The notes under the pieces: model-generated
What the model was told of the DNA's origin: nothing
Seen by the model: only the letters and a program-made list of their open reading frames with translations
Database searches by the model: none
Shown here: one piece after another, positions 30,087-38,628 of the stretch
Numbering within the stretch: the first letter of the stretch is position 1
How the letters are laid out: each line of letters opens with the position of its first letter
Made by a program: the position numbers and the translations under genes
Source: Pengzhenrongella frigida
Lineage (GTDB): Bacteria > Actinomycetota > Actinomycetes > Actinomycetales > Cellulomonadaceae
Direction of reading: 5' to 3'
Assembly: GCF_004168625.1 (NCBI RefSeq)
Contig: NZ_SDWW01000005.1
Location: 1-64,000, forward strand
Length of the DNA: 64,000 nucleotides

Positions 30087-30092
30087 TAGGAT
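30087..30092 (+). promoter_or_regulatory. -10 box of thyA
   Basis: TAGGAT ends 7 bases before the ATG at 30100, which selects that ATG over the one at 30091 lying inside the box. Confidence 0.5.
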
Positions 30093-30099
30093 GACCGGC

Positions 30100-30903
30100 A
30101 TGACTCGACCGGTGCGGACCCAGTACGAGGACCTGCTGCGACTGGTCCTCACCGACGGCACCCCGAAGGCGGACCGCACCGGGACCGGGACCCGGAGCGT
30201 GTTCGGCCACCAGATGCGGTTCGACCTGGCCGAGGGGTTCCCGCTGGTGACGACCAAGCGCGTGCACCTGAAGTCGATCGTGTACGAGCTGCTCTGGTTC
30301 CTGCGCGGGGACTCGAACGTCGCGTGGCTGCAGGAGCACGGCGTGAAGATCTGGGACGAGTGGGCGGGGCCCGACGGCGAGCTCGGCCCGGTCTACGGGG
30401 CGCAGTGGCGCGCGTGGCCGACGCCCGACGGACCGGTCGACCAGATCACCCAGGTGCTCGAGACGCTGCGCACCGACCCGGACTCGCGCCGCATGATCGT
30501 CTCGGCCTGGAACGTCGCCGAGATCCCGAAGATGGCGCTCGCGCCGTGTCACGCGTTCTTCCAGTTCTACGTCGCGGACGGCCGGCTGTCCTGCCAGCTC
30601 TACCAGCGCAGCGCCGACCTGTTCCTCGGGGTGCCGTTCAACATCGCGAGCTACGCGCTGCTCACCCACATGGTCGCGGCGCAGACCGGCCTCGAGGTCG
30701 GCGAGTTCATCTGGACCGGCGGCGACTGCCACATCTACGACAACCACGTCGACCAGGTGCGCGAGCAGCTCTCCCGGGAGCCGTACCCGTTCCCGACGCT
30801 CGAGCTGACGCCGGCCCCGTCGATCTTCGAGTACTCCTTCGAGGACGTGACGATGCGCGACTACCGGCACCACCCGGCGATCAAGGCCCCGGTCGCGGTA
30901 TGA
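30100..30903 (+). CDS. thyA: thymidylate synthase
   Basis: ThyA methylates dUMP to dTMP using methylenetetrahydrofolate. The 267 residues are standard length, with the nucleophile Cys150 in [10 protein letters not shown], the RRMIVSAWN motif (about 130-138), the QRSAD motif and DCHIYDNH near the C-terminus. Its stop overlaps the dfrA start (ATGA), so the enzyme that makes dihydrofolate is coupled to the one that recycles it. Confidence 0.97.
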   Translation: MTRPVRTQYEDLLRLVLTDGTPKADRTGTGTRSVFGHQMRFDLAEGFPLVTTKRVHLKSIVYELLWFLRGDSNVAWLQEHGVKIWDEWAGPDGELGPVYGAQWRAWPTPDGPVDQITQVLETLRTDPDSRRMIVSAWNVAEIPKMALAPCHAFFQFYVADGRLSCQLYQRSADLFLGVPFNIASYALLTHMVAAQTGLEVGEFIWTGGDCHIYDNHVDQVREQLSREPYPFPTLELTPAPSIFEYSFEDVTMRDYRHHPAIKAPVAV

Positions 30904-31463
30904 CCGCGCCGCACCTGGCGCTGATCTGGGCCCAGGCCCGCCCGGCCGACGGCGGCGGTGCGGTGATCGGCCGCGACGGCGGCATGCCGTGGCACCTGCC
31001 CGAGGACCTGGCGCACTTCCGCGCCCTGACCACCGGGCGGCCGGTGATCATGGGACGGTCGACCTGGGAGTCCCTGCCGCCGCGGTTCCGGCCGCTGCCC
31101 GGTCGCGCGAACATCGTCCTGACCCGCCGGGCCGGCGCCACCTTCGCGGGCGCGGCGGTGGCGGCCGACGTCGACTCGGCCGTCGCGCTCGCCGGCGCGC
31201 TCACCCCGGGCACCGCCTGGGTGATCGGCGGTGCCCAGCTCTATGCCGCCACCATCGCCCGGGCCGACCGGCTCGAGGTCACCGAGCTCGACCTCACGCT
31301 CGAGCCGGCTGCGGGGGATGTCCGCGCACCCGAGATCGGCGACCACTGGCGCGTGGTGGCGACCGAGCCCGCCGCCGTCGGCCCTGCACCGGCGTGGCAC
31401 ACGTCGAGCACCGGACTGCGTTACCGGTTCGTCTCCTACGAGCGGGCGACCGCCGCCGGCTGA
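30900..31463 (+). CDS. dfrA: dihydrofolate reductase
   Basis: DHFR reduces dihydrofolate to tetrahydrofolate with NADPH. The 187 residues contain [18 protein letters not shown] (about 29-46, including the catalytic acidic residue), [11 protein letters not shown] (about 50-60), the NADPH loop and VIGGAQLYA. The start overlaps the thyA stop by four bases. The insertion between the first strand and the GMPW loop (Ala-Arg-Pro-Ala-Asp-Gly-Gly-Gly) is slightly longer than in the E. coli enzyme. Confidence 0.95.
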   Translation: MTAPHLALIWAQARPADGGGAVIGRDGGMPWHLPEDLAHFRALTTGRPVIMGRSTWESLPPRFRPLPGRANIVLTRRAGATFAGAAVAADVDSAVALAGALTPGTAWVIGGAQLYAATIARADRLEVTELDLTLEPAAGDVRAPEIGDHWRVVATEPAAVGPAPAWHTSSTGLRYRFVSYERATAAG

Positions 31464-31486
31464 CACCCGCCCGGGGTGGCGCGCGG

Positions 31487-31492
31487 TAGTTT
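31487..31492 (+). promoter_or_regulatory. -10 box of dapA
   Basis: TAGTTT ends 7 bases before the dapA ATG at 31500; no ribosome binding site lies between, so the mRNA is predicted to be leaderless. Confidence 0.5.
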
Positions 31493-31499
31493 GGGGACC

Positions 31500-32438
31500 A
31501 TGCCGGCCGCCACGACCCCCACCTCCCCTGCCCGCCCGTCGGTGCCTGCGCGCCCGTTCGGCGCGGTGCTCACCGCGATGGTCACCCCGATGACGGTGGC
31601 GGGCGAGGTCGACGTCGACGCGGCCGTCCGGCTGGCGACGCACCTCGTGGACCATGGGCATGACGGCCTGGTGCTCAACGGCACCACCGGGGAGTCGCCC
31701 ACCACGCACGCGCCGGAGAAGGCCGACCTGATCACCGCCGTCGTGGCCGCCGTCGGCGACCGGGCCGTCATCGTGGCCGGGGCCGGCTCCAACGACACCA
31801 AGCACGCCGTGCGGATGGCCGAGCAGGCCGCCGCCGCGGGGGCGCACGGCCTGCTCGTGGTGAGCCCGTACTACTCGCGGCCCTCGCAGGAGGGCGTCTA
31901 CCGGCACACGGTCGCCGTCGCGGACGCCACCGGCCTGCCGGTCATGCTCTACGACGTGCCCGGCCGCACGGTCGTGCGGTACGCGCCCGAGACCCTCGAC
32001 CGGCTGGCGGCCCACGACCGGATCGTCGCGGTCAAGGACGCGACCGGGGACGTCTTCGCCGCCGCCCGCACGATGGCCCGCACCGACCTCGCCTTCTACT
32101 CCGGTGACGACGCGCTCAACCTGGCGTTCCTCGCCCATGGCGCGGCCGGCGTGGTGAGCATGGCCGGGCACCTGGTCGGCGACGAGCTGGCGGCCCTCGT
32201 GCGTGCCGTGGATGCGGGTGACCTCGTCGCGGCGCGCGCGGTCTTCGTCTCGATGCTCCCGGCGATCGACGTCATCTGCGGGTCCGGGAACGGGGTCGTG
32301 CGGTCGAAGACCGCCCTCGAGCTGCTCGGGCTGATCCCCGGCCGCACCGTGCGGCTGCCGCACGTCGAGGCCGACCCGGACGAGGTCGAGGTGGTCCGTG
32401 CCGCCCTGCTCGCGGCCGGCCTGCTGCCCGCGACCTGA
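31500..32438 (+). CDS. dapA: 4-hydroxy-tetrahydrodipicolinate synthase
   Basis: DapA condenses pyruvate with aspartate semialdehyde, the first step of the diaminopimelate branch. The 312 residues form a TIM barrel with GTTGESPTT (about 61-69), SPYYSRPS (Tyr124/125), YDVPGR (Tyr151) and the Schiff-base Lys179 in VAVKDATGD. ATG 31500 was chosen for the family start and the well-placed TAGTTT box; the frame extends eight codons upstream. RNase J follows after 17 bases, the conserved actinobacterial order. Confidence 0.96.
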   Translation: MPAATTPTSPARPSVPARPFGAVLTAMVTPMTVAGEVDVDAAVRLATHLVDHGHDGLVLNGTTGESPTTHAPEKADLITAVVAAVGDRAVIVAGAGSNDTKHAVRMAEQAAAAGAHGLLVVSPYYSRPSQEGVYRHTVAVADATGLPVMLYDVPGRTVVRYAPETLDRLAAHDRIVAVKDATGDVFAAARTMARTDLAFYSGDDALNLAFLAHGAAGVVSMAGHLVGDELAALVRAVDAGDLVAARAVFVSMLPAIDVICGSGNGVVRSKTALELLGLIPGRTVRLPHVEADPDEVEVVRAALLAAGLLPAT

Positions 32439-32455
32439 CCGGCCCGGGAACCGCC

Positions 32456-34144
32456 GTGTCGCACCCGCACCCCGAGCTCGGTCCGCCGCCCCCGCTCGCC
32501 GAAGGGGCACTGCGCATCGTCGCCCTGGGCGGGCTCGGCGAGATCGGTCGCAACATGACCGTGCTCGAGCACGCCGGGCGGCTGCTCGTCATCGACTGCG
32601 GGGTGCTCTTCCCGGAGGACACCCAGCCCGGCGTCGACCTGATCCTGCCGGACTTCAGCTACCTCGACGGCCGGCTCGAGGACATCGAGGCGATCGTGCT
32701 CACGCACGGTCACGAGGACCACATCGGTGCGGTGCCGTACCTGCTGCGCCTGCGCGGTGACATCCCCATCGCCGGGTCCCAGCTCACGCTCGCCTTCCTC
32801 GAGGCCAAGCTCGCCGAGTTCCGGCTCGACTCGCTGACCATGGAGGTCGCCGCCGGGCAGACCGAGCGGTTCGGCCCGTTCGAGTGCGAGTTCGTCGCCG
32901 TCAACCACTCGATCCCGGACGCGCTCGCGGTCGCGGTCCGCACCGCCGCGGGGACGGTGCTGCACACGGGTGACTTCAAGATGGACCAGCTCCCGCTCGA
33001 CGGCCGGCTGACCGACCTGCGCGCGTTCGCGCGGCTGGGGGAGGCGGGAGTGGACCTGTTCATGGTCGACTCCACCAACGCGGAGGTCCCCGGCTTCGTG
33101 GCCCCCGAGCGCGAGATCGCTCCCGTGCTCGACGTCGTCTTCGCGGCGGCGACCGGTCGGATCGTCGTGGCGTCGTTCTCCTCGCACGTACACCGGGTGC
33201 AGCAGGTGGTCGACGCCGCAGCGCGCCACGGTCGCCGGGTCGCGTTCGTCGGCCGGTCGATGGTCCGCAACATGACGATCGCGGGCGCGCTGGGGTATCT
33301 CACCGTCCCCCCGGGCGTCCTGATCGAGCAGAAGCTCGCCGGCAGCATGCCCGACGACGAGATCGTGCTCATGTGCACCGGCTCGCAGGGGGAGCCCATG
33401 GCAGCCCTCGCCCGGATCGCGACCAAGACCCACCAGCGGATCTCGGTCGGCCCGGACGACACCGTGATCCTGGCGTCCTCGCTCATCCCCGGGAACGAGA
33501 ACGCGGTCTACCGCGTGATCAACGGCCTGACCCGGCTCGGGGCGAAGGTCGTGCACGGCGGGAACGCCAAGGTGCACGTCTCGGGGCACGCCTCCGCGGG
33601 GGAGCTCCTGTACTGCTACAACATCGTCCGGCCCCGCAACGTGATGCCGGTGCACGGTGAGGACCGCCACCTGGTCGCGAACGCGGCGCTCGCCGTGCTC
33701 ACCGGGGTCCCGGCGCAGAACGTGGTCGTCGCGCAGGACGGCGTCGTGATCGACCTCGCCGACGGGCTCGCCCGGGTGGTCGGCGCGGTGCCCTGCGGCT
33801 ACGTGTACGTCGACGGCTCGAGCGTCGGGGGGATCACCGAGGCCGAGCTCAAGGACCGCCGGATCCTCGGTGAAGAGGGCTTCATCTCGATCTTCGCCGT
33901 CGTCGACACCGCCACGGGCCGGGTGCTCGCCGGCCCGCACATCCAGGCGCGCGGGTTCGCCGAGGCCGACGAGGTGTTCGACGAGATCCTGCCCCAGGTC
34001 GCTGCGGCGATCGAGGGGGCGACGGTGGGCGGCGCCGCCGACGTCCACCAGCTGCAGCAGGAGGTCCGGCGCGTCGTCGGGAAGTGGGTGTCCTCGCAGC
34101 TGGGGCGCCGGCCGCTGATCGTCCCGGTGATCGTCGAGGCGTAG
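32456..34144 (+). CDS. rnj: ribonuclease J
   Basis: RNase J combines 5'-3' exonuclease and endonuclease activity in mRNA turnover and rRNA maturation. The 562 residues have the metallo-beta-lactamase motif HGHEDH (His84, His86, Asp88, His89), further metal ligands in LHTGDFKMD, a beta-CASP domain with SSHVHRVQQ and HVSGHAS, and a C-terminal domain. The GTG start follows dapA by 17 bases. It is the second of three RNA-degradation enzymes in the window. Confidence 0.96.
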   Translation: MSHPHPELGPPPPLAEGALRIVALGGLGEIGRNMTVLEHAGRLLVIDCGVLFPEDTQPGVDLILPDFSYLDGRLEDIEAIVLTHGHEDHIGAVPYLLRLRGDIPIAGSQLTLAFLEAKLAEFRLDSLTMEVAAGQTERFGPFECEFVAVNHSIPDALAVAVRTAAGTVLHTGDFKMDQLPLDGRLTDLRAFARLGEAGVDLFMVDSTNAEVPGFVAPEREIAPVLDVVFAAATGRIVVASFSSHVHRVQQVVDAAARHGRRVAFVGRSMVRNMTIAGALGYLTVPPGVLIEQKLAGSMPDDEIVLMCTGSQGEPMAALARIATKTHQRISVGPDDTVILASSLIPGNENAVYRVINGLTRLGAKVVHGGNAKVHVSGHASAGELLYCYNIVRPRNVMPVHGEDRHLVANAALAVLTGVPAQNVVVAQDGVVIDLADGLARVVGAVPCGYVYVDGSSVGGITEAELKDRRILGEEGFISIFAVVDTATGRVLAGPHIQARGFAEADEVFDEILPQVAAAIEGATVGGAADVHQLQQEVRRVVGKWVSSQLGRRPLIVPVIVEA

Positions 34145-34228
34145 CGCCCGAGCGCCGTCGACCGGGACCGGGCGAGGAACGTGGAGCTATTTGCGGGTGT
34201 CCTGAGCGCCGGTGCGAGGTGCCGCGGG

Positions 34229-34234
34229 TACCTT
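34229..34234 (+). promoter_or_regulatory. -10 box of ftsK
   Basis: TACCTT ends 6 bases before the ATG at 34241 and decides this start over the in-frame GTG at 34181. Confidence 0.5.
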
Positions 34235-34240
34235 GGCACC

Positions 34241-36886
34241 ATGGCCACCCGTGCGACTCCTTCCGGGCGATCCGCCCCAGCGCCGCGTGCGCGGACCACG
34301 ACGGCCCGTAGTGCGGCCTCGGGCGGTTCGCCGACGCGCCCGGTCAAGCGTGCACCGCAGCCCGATCGGCCCGTCCAGTCGGCGCTGCCGGTGCGCGTGA
34401 TCCGCGGCATCTGGATGGGCTGTGCCCACCTCATCGGCGGCACGGCGCGCCGGATCGGCCGGGACGCGCGCGACCTGGACCCTGCGCACCGCCGGGACGG
34501 CATCGCGTTCGCGCTGGTCGGCCTCGCGATCGTCGTGGCCGCGCGGGAGTGGGCGGGACTTGCCGGCTCCGCCGGGAACGGCATCCATGCAGCCGTGGCC
34601 GGCACGTTCGGACGCGTCGGGCTGGTCCTGCCGCTCGTGCTCATCGCCCTCGCCGTGCGCCTCATGCGGCACCCCGATCGCACCCAGGCCAACTCCCGGG
34701 TCACGATCGGTCTGTCCGCGATCGGGCTCGCCGCCTGCGGCCTGGTGCACGTCTCGGCGGACCTGCCCGATCCCGCCGACGGGCTCGCGCCGGTCCGCGA
34801 TGCCGGCGGGGTCATCGGGTACCTGATCGGTACCCCGCTCGCGAGCGCGCTGACCTCCTGGGTGGCGGTCCCGCTGCTCGTCCTGCTCGCCTTCTTCGGG
34901 GTGCTCGTGGTCACGGCGACCCCCGTGAACCTCATCGGCACCCGGCTGCGCGCCGGCTACGACCGGCTCACCGGCAACACCGGCACGGACGACGACGCCG
35001 ACGACGGTCCGCTCGTCATCAACGCCGGGCACACCGCGACCGACGAACCCGAGAAGCCCGCGAAGCGGGGGATCCGGCGTGCCCTGGCGGGCCGGCGCAA
35101 GGCGGTGGCCGTCTCGGACGCCGACCTGCTCGACGCCTATGAGGCTGACGAGGCGTTCAAGCGCGCGGCGGTCGTCGAGGCCGCGCGTGTGGCCGAGGAG
35201 GAGGCCGAGCCGGCCCCCGACACCACCCCGACCGCGATCCTCGATCGCGCCTCCAAGCCGGCCGCCCGGGACCTCGTCGCGCCCCCCACGACCGGCGTGC
35301 CGCGCGGCGAGCAGCCGATGCTCGAGGGCGACATCGTCTACTCGTTGCCGTCCGACGAGGTGCTCGGCAAGGGCCCGCCGCACAAGGTCCGCTCGGCCGC
35401 CAACGACCGCATCGTCGAGGCCCTGACCACCGTGCTCGACCAGTTCGAGATCGACGCGCACGTCACGGGGTTCATGCGCGGCCCGACGGTCACCCGGTAC
35501 GAGGTCGAGCTCGGCCCGGCCGTCAAGGTCGAACGGGTCACCGCCCTGAGCAAGAACATCGCGTACGCGGTCGCGAGCGCCGACGTGCGGATCCTGTCGC
35601 CGATCCCCGGCAAGTCGGCGATCGGGATCGAGATCCCCAACACCGACCGCGAGATCGTCTCGCTCGGCGATGTGCTGCGGTCGTCCGCGGCCCGGCGCAG
35701 CGAGCACCCCATGGTCATCGGCGTCGGCAAGGACGTCGAGGGCGGCTACGTCGTGGCCAACCTCGCGAAGATGCCCCACCTGCTCGTGGCCGGTGCCACC
35801 GGCGCGGGCAAGTCGAGCTTCGTGAACTCGATGATCGTCTCGATCCTCATGCGCTCCACCCCCGACGAGGTCCGCATGGTGCTGGTCGACCCCAAACGGG
35901 TCGAGCTGACGATCTACGAGGGCATCCCGCACCTCATCACGCCGATCATCACGAACCCGAAGAAGGCCGCCGAGGCGCTCGAGTGGGTCGTGCGCGAGAT
36001 GGAGTCGCGGTACGACGACCTCGCCCTGTTCGGCTTCAAGCACCTCGACGACTTCAATGCCGCCGTGCGCGCGGGCAAGGTCAAGCCCCTGCCCGGGAGC
36101 CAGCGCAAGATCGCGCCGTACCCCTACCTGCTCATCGTCGTCGACGAGCTCGCCGACCTCATGATGGTCGCCCCGCGCGAGGTCGAGGCCTCGATCCAGC
36201 GGATCACCCAGCTGGCCCGCGCGGCCGGGATCCACCTCGTGCTGGCGACCCAGCGTCCGAGCGTCGACGTGGTCACCGGCCTGATCAAGGCGAACGTGCC
36301 CTCCCGGCTCGCGTTCGCGACCTCGTCGCTGACCGACTCGCGCGTCGTGCTCGACCAGCCCGGCGCCGAGAAGCTCATCGGTCAGGGCGACGCGTTGTTC
36401 CTGCCCATGGGCGCGGCGAAGCCGATGCGCACCCAGGGGGCGTGGGTCACCGAGAGCGAGATCCACGCCGTCGTCGAGCACGTCAAGTCCCAGCTCAAGC
36501 CGGTCTACCGCGAGGACGTCGCCGTCGCGGTGGTCCGCAAGCAGGTCGACGAGGACATCGGCGACGACCTGGACCTGCTGCTGCAGGCGGCCGAGCTCTG
36601 CGTCACGACGCAGTTCGGCTCGACCTCGATGCTGCAGCGCAAGCTGCGGGTCGGGTTCGCCAAGGCCGGCCGGCTGATGGACCTGCTGGAGTCGCGGGAG
36701 ATCGTCGGGCCGTCCGAGGGTTCGAAGGCCCGCGAGGTGCTGGTCGGGGTGGACGATCTGGCCGCGACGCTCGCGATGCTGCGCGGTGATCCCGAGCCGG
36801 TCGGCGAGCGCACGTACGACCAGGCGGAGCTCACGGCCCGGATGCCCGCGGTCGCCACCGACTACCACGACGAGGTCGAGGACTGA
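34241..36886 (+). CDS. ftsK: DNA translocase FtsK/SpoIIIE
   Basis: FtsK pumps chromosomal DNA across the division septum and coordinates dimer resolution. The 881 residues show a basic N-terminus, about four membrane segments (between about 90 and 240), a short linker, the alpha/beta motor with Walker A GATGAGKSS (Lys524) and Walker B LLIVVDELADLM, and the gamma domain (SMLQRKLRVGFAKAGRLMDLLE) that reads KOPS-like polarity sequences. The ATG at 34241 fits the leaderless -10 box; GTG 34181 with GAGG upstream is an alternative. pgsA follows after a GC-rich hairpin. Confidence 0.95.
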   Translation: MATRATPSGRSAPAPRARTTTARSAASGGSPTRPVKRAPQPDRPVQSALPVRVIRGIWMGCAHLIGGTARRIGRDARDLDPAHRRDGIAFALVGLAIVVAAREWAGLAGSAGNGIHAAVAGTFGRVGLVLPLVLIALAVRLMRHPDRTQANSRVTIGLSAIGLAACGLVHVSADLPDPADGLAPVRDAGGVIGYLIGTPLASALTSWVAVPLLVLLAFFGVLVVTATPVNLIGTRLRAGYDRLTGNTGTDDDADDGPLVINAGHTATDEPEKPAKRGIRRALAGRRKAVAVSDADLLDAYEADEAFKRAAVVEAARVAEEEAEPAPDTTPTAILDRASKPAARDLVAPPTTGVPRGEQPMLEGDIVYSLPSDEVLGKGPPHKVRSAANDRIVEALTTVLDQFEIDAHVTGFMRGPTVTRYEVELGPAVKVERVTALSKNIAYAVASADVRILSPIPGKSAIGIEIPNTDREIVSLGDVLRSSAARRSEHPMVIGVGKDVEGGYVVANLAKMPHLLVAGATGAGKSSFVNSMIVSILMRSTPDEVRMVLVDPKRVELTIYEGIPHLITPIITNPKKAAEALEWVVREMESRYDDLALFGFKHLDDFNAAVRAGKVKPLPGSQRKIAPYPYLLIVVDELADLMMVAPREVEASIQRITQLARAAGIHLVLATQRPSVDVVTGLIKANVPSRLAFATSSLTDSRVVLDQPGAEKLIGQGDALFLPMGAAKPMRTQGAWVTESEIHAVVEHVKSQLKPVYREDVAVAVVRKQVDEDIGDDLDLLLQAAELCVTTQFGSTSMLQRKLRVGFAKAGRLMDLLESREIVGPSEGSKAREVLVGVDDLAATLAMLRGDPEPVGERTYDQAELTARMPAVATDYHDEVED

Positions 36887-36898
36887 CCGTCCGCCTCG

Positions 36899-36917
36899 AC
36901 CGCCCGGCGGGGGCGGT
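36899..36917 (+). terminator. GC-rich hairpin after ftsK
   Basis: ACCGCCC (36899-36905) pairs with GGGCGGT (36911-36917) around a 5-base loop, 13 bases after the ftsK stop. No U-tract; weak terminator candidate. Confidence 0.35.
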
Positions 36918-36942
36918 GGCGGTGACCGGCGGATGGAACGCC

Positions 36943-36948
36943 TACGCT
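36943..36948 (+). promoter_or_regulatory. -10 box of pgsA
   Basis: TACGCT ends 6 bases before the GTG at 36955 and supports it as the pgsA start. Confidence 0.5.
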
Positions 36949-36954
36949 GGTCGG

Positions 36955-37536
36955 GTGGTCAAAGCAGCCCCTTCCCAGTGGAACGTCGCAAACTACGTGA
37001 CGATCGGGCGCATCGCGCTCGTCCCCGTCTTCGCGGCAGCGCTGCTCGTCGACGGCGGTCAGTCGGTCGGGTGGCGGCTGATCGCGACCGCGATCTTCGT
37101 CGCCGCCGCGCTCACCGACAAGGTCGACGGCTACCTCGCGCGACGCCACAACTTGGTCACCAACCTGGGGGCGATCCTCGACCCGATCGCCGACAAGCTG
37201 CTCATCGGCACCGCACTCGTCATCCTCTCGGCGTTCGGCGAGCTGCCCTGGTGGGTCACCGTCGTCATCCTGGCCCGCGAGCTCGGCATCACCGTGCTCC
37301 GGTTCGTGCTGCTCCACCGCCAGATGAACCTGCCGGTGTCCCGTGGCGGCAAGTGGAAGACGGTCCTGCAGTCGGTGGCGATCTCGATCTACCTCCTCCC
37401 GCTCAGCGAGCTGCCATCCTGGGCCCAGGTCGTCGCCGGGATCGCCATGGGGCTCGCGGTCACGGTGACCGTGGTGACCGGCGCCGACTACGTCCGCCAG
37501 GCGATCGCGCTGCGTCACCGCGCGCCGACCCGCTGA
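36955..37536 (+). CDS. pgsA: CDP-alcohol phosphatidyltransferase (PgsA type)
   Basis: A 193-residue membrane enzyme of the CDP-diacylglycerol-glycerol-3-phosphate phosphatidyltransferase type (phosphatidylglycerol phosphate synthesis). The family motif D-G-x2-A-R-x8-G-x3-D-x3-D is intact: Asp58, Gly59, Ala62, Arg63, Gly72, Asp76, Asp80. About five membrane segments. The order ftsK-pgsA-cinA-clgR matches the M. tuberculosis ftsK/pgsA3/Rv2745c region. Head-group specificity cannot be proven from sequence. The start was chosen by the leaderless -10 box and by homologue N-termini. Confidence 0.9.
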   Translation: MVKAAPSQWNVANYVTIGRIALVPVFAAALLVDGGQSVGWRLIATAIFVAAALTDKVDGYLARRHNLVTNLGAILDPIADKLLIGTALVILSAFGELPWWVTVVILARELGITVLRFVLLHRQMNLPVSRGGKWKTVLQSVAISIYLLPLSELPSWAQVVAGIAMGLAVTVTVVTGADYVRQAIALRHRAPTR

Positions 37537-37553
37537 CGCGCGGAGTCGTCCCC

Positions 37554-38075
37554 GTGCCGCCCCTGATCCATCCGCTCGCGCGCGAGCTCCTCGCGGCGCT
37601 GGTGGCCCATGGCTGGACCGCTGCGGTGGCCGAGTCGCTCACGGGTGGTCTCGTGACGGCCACGCTCGTGGACGTGCCCGGCGCGTCGCGCTCCGTGCGC
37701 GGCGCCGTGGTCGCCTACGCGACCGACCTCAAGGCCGGGCTGCTCGGGGTCGACCCGGACCTGCTTGCCGCGCGGGGCGCGGTCGATCCGGAGGTCGCAG
37801 CGGCGATGGCCACCGGCGTCCGCACCGCGCTGGGGGCCGACGTCGGGCTGTCCACGACCGGGGTCGCCGGGCCCGAGTCGCAGGACGGGAAGCCGCCCGG
37901 CACGGTGCACGTCGCCATCGCCACCCCGGCCGGTGTCAGGGTGGCCTCGGCCGTCCTGCCCGGCGACCGGGCGGCTGTGCGGGCCGCGACGCGGGACCTC
38001 GTCCTGGGACTTGCGATCGAGGTTCTTGCCGGTACGGGAACAGGCGAGCCGCTCGACTCGTTGGATGAATTGTGA
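37554..38075 (+). CDS. CinA family protein (nicotinamide-nucleotide amidase domain)
   Basis: A 173-residue stand-alone CinA C-terminal (PncC-type) domain, which deamidates nicotinamide mononucleotide in pyridine-nucleotide salvage. Conserved [11 protein letters not shown] (about 24-34), [17 protein letters not shown] (about 50-66) and STTGVAGP with [12 protein letters not shown]. It lacks the N-terminal COG1058 domain of full-length CinA, as in many actinobacteria. GTG 37554 lies 8 bases after CGGAG. It follows pgsA by 17 bases. The clgR regulatory region begins after its stop. Confidence 0.9.
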   Translation: MPPLIHPLARELLAALVAHGWTAAVAESLTGGLVTATLVDVPGASRSVRGAVVAYATDLKAGLLGVDPDLLAARGAVDPEVAAAMATGVRTALGADVGLSTTGVAGPESQDGKPPGTVHVAIATPAGVRVASAVLPGDRAAVRAATRDLVLGLAIEVLAGTGTGEPLDSLDEL

Positions 38076-38108
38076 TGCAGAACAGACCGACCAACCGCGC
38101 ACCCGAAG

Positions 38109-38140
38109 TTACTGTCCGTGGCCCGGGGTACGGTAGGAAT
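38109..38140 (+). promoter_or_regulatory. possible clgR promoter
   Basis: TTACTG (38109-38114) and TAGGAA (38134-38139) are spaced by 19 bases and precede the clgR leader. The spacing is long, so this is weak. Confidence 0.3.
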
Positions 38141-38163
38141 CTCCCCACCAGGGGACACGCCAA

Positions 38164-38197
38164 CGCCACTGTGGCGACTCGCCGGTCCGCCGGACCG
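38164..38197. promoter_or_regulatory. two palindromes upstream of clgR
   Basis: CGCCACTGTGGCG (38164-38176) and CGGTCCGCCGGACCG (38183-38197) are perfect dyads separated by 6 bases, 50-85 bases before the clgR ATG. They could bind a dimeric regulator, perhaps ClgR itself, or form an mRNA stem. The first has CGC and GCG half-sites as in described ClgR boxes but with a different spacer. Confidence 0.4.
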
Positions 38198-38248
38198 AGC
38201 ACAGCAGTGGTGGCGGCGCTCGAACGGGACACGAAAGGGGGACGCCCC

Positions 38249-38596
38249 ATGGTTGTACTTCGCCGTGAGATCGGTGATGTGCTGCGGGATGCCCGCCAGC
38301 GACAGGGTCGAACCCTTCGTGAGGTGTCCTCGGCCGCTCGGGTCTCTTTGGGTTACCTGAGCGAGGTTGAACGGGGTCAGAAGGAGGCGTCGTCGGAGCT
38401 GCTCGGCAGCATCTGCGTCGCGCTGGCGATCCCGTTGTCGATCGTGCTTCGTGAGGTCAGCGAGCGAATTGCCGTGGCGGAGGGCCTGTCGATCCCCGAC
38501 ACCGTCCCCGTCGAGCTGTCGGCGTCGTTGCGCGGCTCGGGTGAGTCCGGTCTGGGTCGTGGTCGCCTTCGGGGCGAGCTCGCGCCTGTCGGCTGA
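38249..38596 (+). CDS. clgR: XRE-family regulator ClgR
   Basis: ClgR activates clp protease and other stress genes in actinobacteria. The 115 residues carry a lambda-repressor-type helix-turn-helix with the ClgR-specific stretch [20 protein letters not shown] (about 20-39) and [15 protein letters not shown] 38249 has AAAGGGGGA upstream; the longer frame from 38072 runs through the promoter region. ClgR proteins are usually turned over by ClpP and often end in Ala residues; this one ends Ala-Pro-Val-Gly, so that degron may differ. Confidence 0.9.
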   Translation: MVVLRREIGDVLRDARQRQGRTLREVSSAARVSLGYLSEVERGQKEASSELLGSICVALAIPLSIVLREVSERIAVAEGLSIPDTVPVELSASLRGSGESGLGRGRLRGELAPVG

Positions 38597-38628
38597 GTCT
38601 TCCTCGGGCGGGCTCATTGCGGGCCGCC

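Noticed and set aside
34181-34240. GTG start for ftsK with GAGG upstream
   Set aside because: The ATG at 34241 fits the leaderless -10 box and typical FtsK N-termini; the alternative cannot be fully excluded.
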